NCBI GenBank assembly: GCA_019894655.1
Contig: JAGXNZ010000305.1
Span: 1 to 11,493, forward strand
DNA from: Promethearchaeota archaeon
Lineage (GTDB): Archaea > Asgardarchaeota > Lokiarchaeia > Sigynarchaeales > SOKP01
Direction of reading: 5' to 3'
DNA length: 11,493 bases
The position numbers and the translations under genes were made by a program. Below are positions 1-6,516 of this stretch, in pieces. The stretch's first letter is position 1; the number at the start of each line of letters is the position of its first letter. The notes beneath the pieces are model-generated. The model was not told the DNA's origin. It searched no databases and worked only from the letters and a program-made list of their open reading frames with translations.

Positions 1-84
1 AGTTTTCAAGACGTATTGAATTATCCAAATAGAATGCTGAATCAAATTATAATTAAAATTTTGACTTTACCTAAAAAAACTTAA
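1..84 (+). CDS. Possible 3' end of an upstream gene (partial)
   Basis: Reading frame 1 is open from the first base to a TAA at 82-84, giving 27 codons rich in Leu, Ile and Lys and ending LTLPKKT. The other two forward frames close within the first 30 bases. I do not recognise the peptide. An open stretch this short can arise by chance in AT-rich DNA. If real, it ends about 30 bases before the glycosyltransferase gene and could share its transcript. Confidence 0.3.
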   Translation, partial: SFQDVLNYPNRMLNQIIIKILTLPKKT

Positions 85-113
85 GGATAGAGATGTAATA
101 AAAAAACAATAAG

Positions 114-1664
114 ATGAGAAATAGAAACTATTATTACTTTAGAACCGCGCTACATCTAATTCTATTAATGTTTCAGTTACTATTTTGGAATTTCACCATA
201 GACGATGCTTTTATCTCGTTTAGATACGCTAAAAACATTTTTCTCAATCAAGAAATTGTATTCAATATTGGTGAAGCCCCCGTTGAAGGGTATTCAAATT
301 TCTTATGGGTAATGTGGATGACTTTAAGTTTCGTTTTTAACATAGAAATTGCCTTTTTTTCCAAGGTTTCAGGCTTGATTTTTTGTCACTTGAGCGTCTT
401 AATCCTTTATAAATTAGCTTTTCGAATAAGTAAATCAAAAAATTTAAGTTATATCGTAATTCTTTTTTATGTTTTAACTCCAAATATAGCTTTATGGTCA
501 GTGGGTGGCTTGGAGACTTCCTTATTCTCCTTCCTTTTACTTGTATCTGTCTACGTTTTCATTCTAGACATATCCGTTAGGAAAAATCGTATTATTAAGC
601 TTTCACCTTTATCCTTCGCTTTGTTAAGTCTAACGCGCCACGAAGGAGCAGTCTTATTTGCCCTCACATTGATTTTCTTTACTTATTTACTTTTCAAGAG
701 TAATGAAATGAATATAAATAGACGAATCCTTCTTCTTTTTTGTTATGGAGGAACATTTATACTTACTTACGCGCCCTATTTTCTATGGAGAATCGTTTAT
801 TATAGCAATATACTTCCTCATACATTCATAGCAAAGCAAACGGGTTTTAATTTATTGTTATTTTTAGAGCGTCTAATTTTCTATTTACCGTTAATAATCT
901 TTCTAATACCTAGTTTCTTTCTAATTTTATTCTATTACGTTAAACACCCCCATTATCGGATTAAAAATGAGAATCAAAGGTACATTATTCTAATTATTCT
1001 TTCATTATCGATTATAACGCTATTTTTAACTAGTTGGATGCCAGGATATAGATTTACGGTGCCGATAATTCCGTTAGTCTACCTACTATTACCGAAACCG
1101 CTTAATTTCCTATTAACTACTTATGGAAATAAATATCAACTCAACCTTTTGTCGAAAAATTTCAAATTTATAACTATAACAATAATCTGTATCTTTAATT
1201 TCTCACAAATTTTTATGTTCTACCCTTTCGTTAACTTATATGGTGCTGGAATCAAGGAATGTAATATTGTTTTAGGAAAATGGATTAACGAAAATTCTTC
1301 AGAAAACGCATCTCTTGCAGTTTGGGATGCCGGAGCTATTCCATTTTATTCTAATATCCGTACAATAGATATTTATCCGGATAGTTTGCAAGATTTACAC
1401 TTATTTAATAATCCAGAAGATGCGGATTATATTTTAAACCAAAATATAACTTTTCTCATATTGAATGACGAATATTTTACTTACATTAAAACAGATATTC
1501 GTTTTCTCAATAATTATCATTTAATTTTTTACGCCCAGGTTTATTACGCTGATGTTTTCTATGGGCAAGATTATATCTATCAGATATATTTATATAATGA
1601 TTTTAATATCTCCGAATCAGCGATTAACACACTGGTTAACTCTTCTGATAGATTTTACATTTAA
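114..1664 (+). CDS. GT-C/GT39-like polytopic membrane glycosyltransferase
   Basis: A 516-aa integral membrane protein, probably transferring a sugar from a lipid-phosphate donor to a surface glycan or protein on the outer face of the membrane. After a first hydrophobic segment (about 11-27) comes the GT-C acidic motif IDDAFISFRYA with Asp30-Asp31, followed by VFNIGE and VEGYSNFLW (57-65). Family-like landmarks follow: GGLET (131-135), TRHEG (174-178) and LPHTFIAK (234-241). About ten further hydrophobic segments run to residue 373, then a soluble tail (about 376-516) containing VWDAGAIPFYS and a TIDIYPDS segment. This order matches the large group of GT39/AftB-like transferases with a DDAFI...VEGYxNFLW signature. 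Donor and acceptor cannot be told from sequence. The ATG at 114 leaves 29 residues before the DD motif, as expected; no strong ribosome binding site is seen. The gene ends 14 bases from the convergent nitroreductase gene. Confidence 0.82.
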   Translation: MRNRNYYYFRTALHLILLMFQLLFWNFTIDDAFISFRYAKNIFLNQEIVFNIGEAPVEGYSNFLWVMWMTLSFVFNIEIAFFSKVSGLIFCHLSVLILYKLAFRISKSKNLSYIVILFYVLTPNIALWSVGGLETSLFSFLLLVSVYVFILDISVRKNRIIKLSPLSFALLSLTRHEGAVLFALTLIFFTYLLFKSNEMNINRRILLLFCYGGTFILTYAPYFLWRIVYYSNILPHTFIAKQTGFNLLLFLERLIFYLPLIIFLIPSFFLILFYYVKHPHYRIKNENQRYIILIILSLSIITLFLTSWMPGYRFTVPIIPLVYLLLPKPLNFLLTTYGNKYQLNLLSKNFKFITITIICIFNFSQIFMFYPFVNLYGAGIKECNIVLGKWINENSSENASLAVWDAGAIPFYSNIRTIDIYPDSLQDLHLFNNPEDADYILNQNITFLILNDEYFTYIKTDIRFLNNYHLIFYAQVYYADVFYGQDYIYQIYLYNDFNISESAINTLVNSSDRFYI

Positions 1665-1678
1665 GTAATTTTATCTAT

Positions 1679-2485
1679 TTATAATCCTTTGACCGGTTTT
1701 CGGGATCGGGGAGGAGCTCGTTTGAAGGTTATGTTAGGATAACCAATTATGAAAGCTCCCATACGTTTACCTCTAACACCTGCTAGCTTCATTATTCCCT
1801 TGTTGTGTTGAGATGCCATATTAATATAACCGTTCCAACACGTACCTAAGCCTAAAGATTGTGCTGCGAGTCTACCGTAAGTAATAATAATACCAATATT
1901 ATGATCTGCAAGTTGCATATCCAGCATGGAAGACACAAATATAACATGAGGGGCATCAAAAAATAGGGGAATGTCATAATCTCTTTTCCGAGCTTCAAAA
2001 GATTTTTCATATTGTGGTCTCATGCCAAGTGTATTTAGCAATGTGTCAATTACCATATCTGATAAACTCTTTAGTATTTCTCGATCAGATACAATTACGT
2101 ACTTTTCATACCTGAGATTACTGCCTGTCGGAGCATATTGCATAAGATCTATGACTTTTTTCAAAGTGTCTTTCGGAACTTCTTTCTTTTTATAATGTCT
2201 TATAGAACGGTGACCTCTTAAAAATTTATACAATTTATCATAAGGTACGATAGAATCGAGTTTTTCAATCCCTTCAAATGTGAAAACCTCATCTCCAAAA
2301 TCTTCGTAAATTATTGCATCTTGTGGACAGACTGCGATACAGTGCCCACACAAACTGCATGTATTGTCAACATCTTCAAAAAGGACCTTCTTCTTGGCTT
2401 CGTCCAAGAAATAAAATCGACATTCTTTAATACATAATCGACATTCGTTACATTTTTCGTAATCAATTCCAATAATTGACATCAT
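1679..2485 (-). CDS. Nitroreductase family flavoprotein with N-terminal 2[4Fe-4S] ferredoxin domain
   Basis: A 268-aa fusion. Residues 1-60 carry two CxxCxxCxxxC clusters (Cys12, 15, 18, 22 and Cys43, 46, 49, 53, the second followed by Pro), typical of bacterial-type ferredoxins binding two [4Fe-4S] centres. Residues about 85-268 are a nitroreductase/FMN reductase fold: HRSIRHY (92-98) and APTGSN (118-123) are the usual FMN-phosphate and flavin contacts, GLGTCWNGY (212-220) is the second flavin segment, and a GYP motif (248-250) precedes an Arg/Pro-rich tail. Electrons probably pass from the clusters to FMN and then to an unknown organic substrate, in the cytoplasm. The fusion architecture is common in anaerobic archaea and bacteria. 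Two adjacent ATGs (2485 and 2482) follow a GGGGG tract that can act as ribosome binding site, so the start is uncertain by one codon. It diverges from the M29 aminopeptidase gene. Confidence 0.92.
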   Translation of the reverse strand: MMSIIGIDYEKCNECRLCIKECRFYFLDEAKKKVLFEDVDNTCSLCGHCIAVCPQDAIIYEDFGDEVFTFEGIEKLDSIVPYDKLYKFLRGHRSIRHYKKKEVPKDTLKKVIDLMQYAPTGSNLRYEKYVIVSDREILKSLSDMVIDTLLNTLGMRPQYEKSFEARKRDYDIPLFFDAPHVIFVSSMLDMQLADHNIGIIITYGRLAAQSLGLGTCWNGYINMASQHNKGIMKLAGVRGKRMGAFIIGYPNITFKRAPPRSRKPVKGL

Positions 2486-2518
2486 TTTCCCCCTTAAATT
2501 TAGAGTTGCTATTACACG

Positions 2519-2526
2519 TTATAAAT
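2519..2526 (-). promoter_or_regulatory. TATA-like box for the nitroreductase gene
   Basis: The minus strand reads ATTTATAA here, 34-41 bases before the ATG at 2485. With the archaeal spacing of about 26 bases this puts the start near 2495 and gives a leader of about 10 bases containing the G-tract. Motif inspection only. Confidence 0.45.
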
Positions 2527-2552
2527 AATTAAGAAATATAGGAAAAAGCAAC

Positions 2553-2560
2553 ATTTATAA
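2553..2560 (+). promoter_or_regulatory. TATA-like box for the M29 aminopeptidase gene
   Basis: ATTTATAA on the plus strand, preceded by the purine-rich stretch GGAAAAAGCAAC that could be a BRE. Transcription would begin near 2584, upstream of both candidate start codons (2612 and 2645). It is the same octamer used in the opposite direction at 2519-2526. Confidence 0.45.
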
Positions 2561-2611
2561 TTTGATATTTAGAACTCCTATGTATTATTAGTCTTCAGAT
2601 AGAATAAGTGA

Positions 2612-3754
2612 ATGATTTTTAAATTAGAACATAATATTTTACTCATGATTAATGAATTTTATGAAAAATTAGCTAAATTAGCGGTAAAATATGCTCTTGA
2701 AGTTAAAAAAGGACAAAGAGTTGTTGTTTTTGGTCCTTCCATAGCCGAAGACCTTTTTCAAGCTATTTATGCCGAAGTACTAAAAAATGGCGGTCACCCG
2801 TTATTAATACCAACAATTGAAGGGACAGAAGAACTATTTTATAAACATGCTTCTGAGGAACAGTTATTATATGTTGACGAGGTTAAAAAAATACTAAGAA
2901 GGGAATTTGATTGTTTTATCAGAATTTTCGGAGATTACAATCGAAAAAAACTCGCTTTAATTGATCCAAAAAAAATCGCAAAAGTTAAAGGTTCACCAGC
3001 AAGCCTAGAACTAAGCAAAATCTTCAATGAAAGAGATTCGAAGGGAGAATTAAAATGGGTGATTATTCCCTATCCGTGCAATTCTATGGCTCAAGAGGCA
3101 GGAATGGACTTATTTTCTTACTCAGAATTCGTTAAAAAAGCATTGTTTTTGGATAAAGAAGATCCTGTCAAAGAATGGAAGGAAATTAAGAAAAATCAAG
3201 ATAGAATAGTTGAATACTTGAACAAGATTGATAAACTTCAAATTATAGGGGAAGATACTGATCTTTCACTTTCAGTTAAAGGGAGAAAATGGATAAATTG
3301 TAGTGGACAGAATAATTTACCCGATGGAGAGGTATATACTGGCCCAATAGAAGATTCTGTAAATGGACATATAAGGTTTACCTATCCCGGTATATACCTT
3401 GGAAAAGAAGTCGAAAATATTTACTTGGAATTTAAGGATGGGAAAGTGACAAAAGCTACAGCAGATAAAGCGGAGGATTTACTACAAGAGATAATTACTA
3501 TAAAAAATGCCGATATCATTGGTGAATTTGCTATCGGAACAAACTATGGTATTACCGATTTTACAAAAAATATGCTGTTTGACGAAAAAATCGGAGGAAC
3601 TTTACACAGTGCCTTAGGAATGGGATTCCCAGAAACAGGATCAAAAAATCTAAGCGCAATTCATTGGGATATTCTTAAAGATATGACAGTTCCAGGTTCA
3701 AAAATTATTGCAGATGGCAAAGTTATCTACGAAGAGGGTCAGTGGAAGATTTAA
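2612..3754 (+). CDS. M29 family metallo-aminopeptidase (AmpS/AmpT-like)
   Basis: A cytoplasmic leucyl-type aminopeptidase of the M29 (thermophilic metalloprotease) family, removing N-terminal residues from peptides with a two-metal centre. The 380-aa length fits the family. The C-terminal catalytic half shows all the usual ligand motifs: LPDGEVYTGP with Glu240, GEFAIGTNYGI with Glu305, DEKIGGTLH with His332, and SAIHWD with His351 and Asp353. It finishes with the typical DGKVIY tail. The N-terminal half (KLAVKYALEVKKGQRVVV) is the family's substrate-shaping domain. The start is ambiguous. ATG at 2612 gives an extra MIFKLEHNILL, whereas relatives usually begin close to the second ATG at 2645 (MINEFYEKL); AAGTGA just before 2612 is a weak ribosome binding site favouring the longer form. 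It is followed by a T-run terminator, so it looks monocistronic. Confidence 0.93.
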   Translation: MIFKLEHNILLMINEFYEKLAKLAVKYALEVKKGQRVVVFGPSIAEDLFQAIYAEVLKNGGHPLLIPTIEGTEELFYKHASEEQLLYVDEVKKILRREFDCFIRIFGDYNRKKLALIDPKKIAKVKGSPASLELSKIFNERDSKGELKWVIIPYPCNSMAQEAGMDLFSYSEFVKKALFLDKEDPVKEWKEIKKNQDRIVEYLNKIDKLQIIGEDTDLSLSVKGRKWINCSGQNNLPDGEVYTGPIEDSVNGHIRFTYPGIYLGKEVENIYLEFKDGKVTKATADKAEDLLQEIITIKNADIIGEFAIGTNYGITDFTKNMLFDEKIGGTLHSALGMGFPETGSKNLSAIHWDILKDMTVPGSKIIADGKVIYEEGQWKI

Positions 3755-3762
3755 ACAACAAA

Positions 3763-3775
3763 TTTTTTTTTCTTT
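3763..3775 (+). terminator. T-run terminator after the aminopeptidase gene
   Basis: Nine consecutive T followed by C and three more T, beginning 9 bases after the TAA at 3752-3754. T-rich tracts without a strong hairpin are the usual intrinsic terminator in archaea. Confidence 0.6.
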
Positions 3776-3822
3776 CATATTCTATTAGTTAATAAAACTT
3801 TTAACTCATTTTTCTCTTTAAA

Positions 3823-3832
3823 TTTTTAAATA
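3823..3832 (+). promoter_or_regulatory. TATA-like box for the acetyltransferase-like membrane gene
   Basis: TTTTTAAATA lies about 27 bases upstream of the TTG at 3854. This is the spacing expected if transcription starts at or very near the first codon, i.e. a leaderless message. Confidence 0.4.
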
Positions 3833-3853
3833 AAACAAGTTTATCTTAGTAAA

Positions 3854-4843
3854 TTGACTCAAGAAGAAGAAAATCTGACCGAACTATCAAGAAGGATTTT
3901 AAGCATAGACGTTTTTAAAGGGCTTACGGTCCTCGTGATGGTTTTTCTTAACAGTTTTCACCCATATGAAGACGTTCCTGTGTGGACTAAACACGCTGGA
4001 GAATATGGTCTAACCTATGTCGATTTAATAGCAACTTTTTTTGTGTTTATGTACGCTCTTAATATGAATATTTCTTATAAACGTCGCGTAGAAAAAGTTG
4101 GGAAGAAAAGAGCGCTATTAAGATATATACGCAGATCTTTAATCTTTATTGGCATAGGTTTAGTTGTTACGATATATGCAGGACCGGAAGGATTTTATTT
4201 TCGGTGGGGCACCCTTCAAGTTTTAGGTTTTTCAGGTTTAATGTTATTACCGCTACTCGCATTAAAACCGTATGTAAAGTTGGTGTTTGCTATAGCTTTC
4301 CTGATTTTGCATCAAATCATTCTTTCTACACCGTTAAGAGCTGTAATTTTCGATTCGGTAGAAGGAGGCATTTTTGGAATATTTTCTTGGGGTTCGATGA
4401 TGTTTTTAGTCTCATTTTTAGCTGAAAGTTTAAGTAAGGGTCGAGAATACATAAAACGATACTTTTTATTTGGAGGTATAATTTGTCTACTACTTGGGAT
4501 TGGTTCTGCTTTCTTATGGGAAGTAAGCAGACCCTATGTTTCATTACCCTATATTTTAATTAGTGTGGGAGTGGCGTCATTAATTTATTTACTTATATAT
4601 TATATTTACGAAGAGTGGGGTAAGAATTATAATTTTGTAAAAAAAGAGAAAATATTTAGCGCCGTAGGAAAAAATGCGTTTATTTTTTATCTTGTGCATA
4701 TGATGATTGCTTACACAATTTATATGATATTTCCTTTCGACACTTCTCTTCTCATTCTCGTTCCATTAGCCATCGTACATACTGCTTTTATCTGGGTATT
4801 AGCGTATTATATGAACAAACTCGAAATGTTTATCGTCATATAA
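3854..4843 (+). CDS. Heparan-alpha-glucosaminide N-acetyltransferase-like (HGSNAT/DUF1624) membrane protein
   Basis: A 329-aa polytopic membrane protein of the HGSNAT/YeiB-like acyltransferase group, which moves an acyl group across the membrane onto a sugar or surface polymer. The N-terminus shows RRILSIDVFKGLTVLVM (13-29), matching the family's R-SLD-RG opening. KHAGEYGLTYVDL (46-58) corresponds to the catalytic-His region (His47, with Asp57 in the DL-FPFF segment). RWGTLQVLG (118-125) and GKNAFIFYLVH (272-282) match the later conserved helices. About nine to ten hydrophobic segments are visible. The substrate is unknown. There is no in-frame ATG between the upstream stop (3827-3829) and the conserved N-terminal motif, so TTG at 3854 is the best start; the first ATG is at residue 29, inside the motif. 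No ribosome binding site is seen, and the TATA spacing suggests a leaderless transcript. Confidence 0.75.
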   Translation: MTQEEENLTELSRRILSIDVFKGLTVLVMVFLNSFHPYEDVPVWTKHAGEYGLTYVDLIATFFVFMYALNMNISYKRRVEKVGKKRALLRYIRRSLIFIGIGLVVTIYAGPEGFYFRWGTLQVLGFSGLMLLPLLALKPYVKLVFAIAFLILHQIILSTPLRAVIFDSVEGGIFGIFSWGSMMFLVSFLAESLSKGREYIKRYFLFGGIICLLLGIGSAFLWEVSRPYVSLPYILISVGVASLIYLLIYYIYEEWGKNYNFVKKEKIFSAVGKNAFIFYLVHMMIAYTIYMIFPFDTSLLILVPLAIVHTAFIWVLAYYMNKLEMFIVI

Positions 4844-4884
4844 GATTGAGTATCTCCCCAAAACATTCGACTATATAATAAAGC

Positions 4885-4892
4885 TTATAAAA
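4885..4892 (+). promoter_or_regulatory. TATA-like box for the gelsolin-like gene
   Basis: TTATAAAA predicts a start near 4915, about 34 bases before the ATG at 4949. This is downstream of an in-frame ATG at 4898 and argues against that codon. A second AT-rich candidate (CTATATAATAA, 4871-4881) lies just upstream. Confidence 0.4.
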
Positions 4893-4948
4893 TAGAATTG
4901 TATAATAGTTATTTGTACTTTTTTGTAAAATTCATCACGGGAGGAAAT

Positions 4949-5254
4949 ATGACCGAATTAAAAGAGGAATTTCTAATATTTATAATTAATGAAGAAATGG
5001 AAGAATTTGACGAATTAGACCTATTGGATGCCCCAATTCACACGGCTCTAGATTCATTCTTTATTTTCATAATCGTAGATCCTAAAGATAAGGAGGTATG
5101 GATTTGGCAAGGAGAGAAAGCGAGTATTCGAAAAAAATTCATTGCAACCCAAAAAGCACCAGAAATAAGAGATCTCTATGGCGTAGACTTTAAAATATCC
5201 TCAATAGACGAAGGAAATGAACCACCTGAGTTTAAAAAACTGATTGGATTATAA
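4949..5254 (+). CDS. Single-domain gelsolin-like protein (Asgard eukaryotic-signature protein)
   Basis: A 101-aa protein that is almost entirely one gelsolin-homology domain. From residue 35: LDSFFIFIIV, then VWIWQGEKAS (50-59; WxG is the gelsolin beta-strand signature), a helix carrying KFIATQKAPEIRD, then FKISSIDEGNEPPEF (81-95), matching the family's closing eG-EP-eF motif. Gelsolins bind actin, and Asgard archaea are known to encode one- and two-domain gelsolins that regulate actin filaments, so a cytoskeletal role is likely. The N-terminal 30 residues are very acidic. By hand alignment to human gelsolin domain 1, Asp35 matches calcium ligand Asp66, but ligand Glu97 falls on Lys62. The start at 4949 is set by a strong ribosome binding site GGGAGG six bases upstream; the earlier ATG at 4898 adds 17 unrelated residues. 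It converges on the small-GTPase gene. Confidence 0.75.
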   Translation: MTELKEEFLIFIINEEMEEFDELDLLDAPIHTALDSFFIFIIVDPKDKEVWIWQGEKASIRKKFIATQKAPEIRDLYGVDFKISSIDEGNEPPEFKKLIGL

Positions 5255-5313
5255 TCTTCAAATTAAGCATCTTGAGTAATGGATAAATTCATTAAAAGGA
5301 ATGATAACTTTAT

Positions 5314-5335
5314 TCGTGAAATTTATGTTTCACGA
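5314..5335. terminator. Perfect hairpin between convergent gelsolin-like and GTPase genes
   Basis: TCGTGAAA (5314-5321), a six-base loop TTTATG, then TTTCACGA (5328-5335) form an 8-bp perfect stem. It lies 59 bases after the gelsolin-like stop and 9 bases beyond the GTPase stop on the other strand. Location suggests a bidirectional terminator or 3' end stabiliser. No long T-run follows on either strand, so processing is equally possible. Confidence 0.5.
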
Positions 5336-5343
5336 TCGTTCTT

Positions 5344-6381
5344 TTATCGCAATGAGTTATAAAGCGATTCCGCTATAGTATAAAAGGCTAATTCAACATT
5401 TTCGCCAGTTTTAGCGCTGGTCTCAATGTATCCTAAATTAAGGTAACTCGCAAGATCAGACCCTTTTTCAGAAGTGCTCTTGTTAGATTGGCCAATATCT
5501 TTTTTGTTTCCAATTATATAACCTGTTAAAGCAGGCCTATCTGTTAGTTGGTTCTGAATGTCATAATACCAATTTGAAACGCTATCTAACGAGCTTGGTT
5601 TTGATAAATCGAAAATAAGGAATAAACCATCAGAGCCTAAATAAAATTGTTGTCTCATATTTTCGAATTTTTGCTGGCCGGCAATATCCCAAAGCACTAA
5701 TTGAATATAAGAGCCTTTAACTTGAAAGATTTTATCTGAAACGTGAACGCCAAGAGTAGGGATATAATGCCTTCGAAATGCGTTGTTGGTAAATCTTAAT
5801 ATTAATGAAGATTTCCCGACAGACGGATCCCCACATATTATGATTTTAAATTTATAACTGATTAAATTAGCTTCTTTTATTTTTTGATCGGGAAAAGCTT
5901 TAGCACTCTCTTCTGCAATTTCGTTATTTTTAAACTCGATTAAGAATTGGTTAATAGTAAGAAAGAGCTTATTTAGAGTATCTATATAATTTGCTCTTGG
6001 AGCTTTTGGTTTCTGTAATTGTGCGATATTTTTAGCCACTTCTTCAAATGGAATATCAAAATAATTTAAATATTTATAAAAGATAACATCGTCAGATTCT
6101 TTAAACAATAAAGTAATTGCTCCTTGCCCAATTCCACCTCTCCTCGATTCGTCATTCCACTTTACATATTTTATTAAACCTTTTAAATTTAAAGAAGGAA
6201 ATGGAAGAATTACCAATGATTTTGGAATGAGACCTCTTTCTCCTGATAAAACAGTAATTGTTTTAACACTAATATGGAGTCTACTTGATTGGGGAATTTC
6301 TCCTACCCATACAAATGGATTTGGCCCAAGATCATCATCCAATTCAGTGTAAAGTATTCCTTTTATTAGGTTTGCTTCCAT
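5344..6381 (-). CDS. Longin/profilin-like domain fused to a Ras/Rab-type small GTPase
   Basis: A 345-aa two-part protein. Residues about 178-345 form a complete Ras-superfamily G domain: G1 GDPSVGKSS (184-192), G2 Thr209 in YIPTLGV, G3 WDIAGQ (231-236, with Gln236 at the position of catalytic Ras Gln61), G4 NKKD (292-295) and G5 TSAK (321-324). GTP binding and hydrolysis should both be intact. Residues 1-120 (GILYTELDDDLGPNPFVW, then LHISVKTITVLSGE, then SLVILPFPSL, then DDVIFYKYL) resemble a small alpha/beta domain that I associate with Asgard archaeal signalling proteins; a longin/profilin-like fold is my tentative assignment. Residues about 121-175 look like a linker. The protein ends SLYNSLR, without a C-terminal Cys for prenylation, so membrane attachment, if any, must come from elsewhere. 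The start at 6381 has no clear ribosome binding site. The product is probably cytoplasmic or membrane-peripheral. Confidence 0.88.
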   Translation of the reverse strand: MEANLIKGILYTELDDDLGPNPFVWVGEIPQSSRLHISVKTITVLSGERGLIPKSLVILPFPSLNLKGLIKYVKWNDESRRGGIGQGAITLLFKESDDVIFYKYLNYFDIPFEEVAKNIAQLQKPKAPRANYIDTLNKLFLTINQFLIEFKNNEIAEESAKAFPDQKIKEANLISYKFKIIICGDPSVGKSSLILRFTNNAFRRHYIPTLGVHVSDKIFQVKGSYIQLVLWDIAGQQKFENMRQQFYLGSDGLFLIFDLSKPSSLDSVSNWYYDIQNQLTDRPALTGYIIGNKKDIGQSNKSTSEKGSDLASYLNLGYIETSAKTGENVELAFYTIAESLYNSLR

Positions 6382-6442
6382 AGTTAAGCGATAGTAATAT
6401 AAACAAAAAATTGAAAATTTCTTAATATACTTATCGAGTAAA

Positions 6443-6456
6443 AATATAAATATAAA
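6443..6456 (-). promoter_or_regulatory. TATA-like region for the GTPase gene
   Basis: The minus strand reads TTTATATTTATATT here, within an AT-rich tract after the tRNA 3' end. It would give a start near 6420 and a leader of about 35-40 bases. Motif inspection only; the tract offers several registers. Confidence 0.3.
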
Positions 6457-6516
6457 CGCTTTTTTGATTTAAAAAGTTTTAATTAACGACTTACTCTTAA
6501 CATTACCTCAGTATTA

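Noticed and set aside
4204..4544. Open frames at 4204-4425 (+) and 4326-4544 (-)
   Set aside because: They overlap the conserved membrane core of the HGSNAT-like gene in other frames.
4898..4948. Longer gelsolin-like protein starting at the ATG at 4898
   Set aside because: The 17 extra residues have no family match, the ATG lies upstream of the likely transcription start, and a strong GGGAGG site sits correctly before the ATG at 4949.
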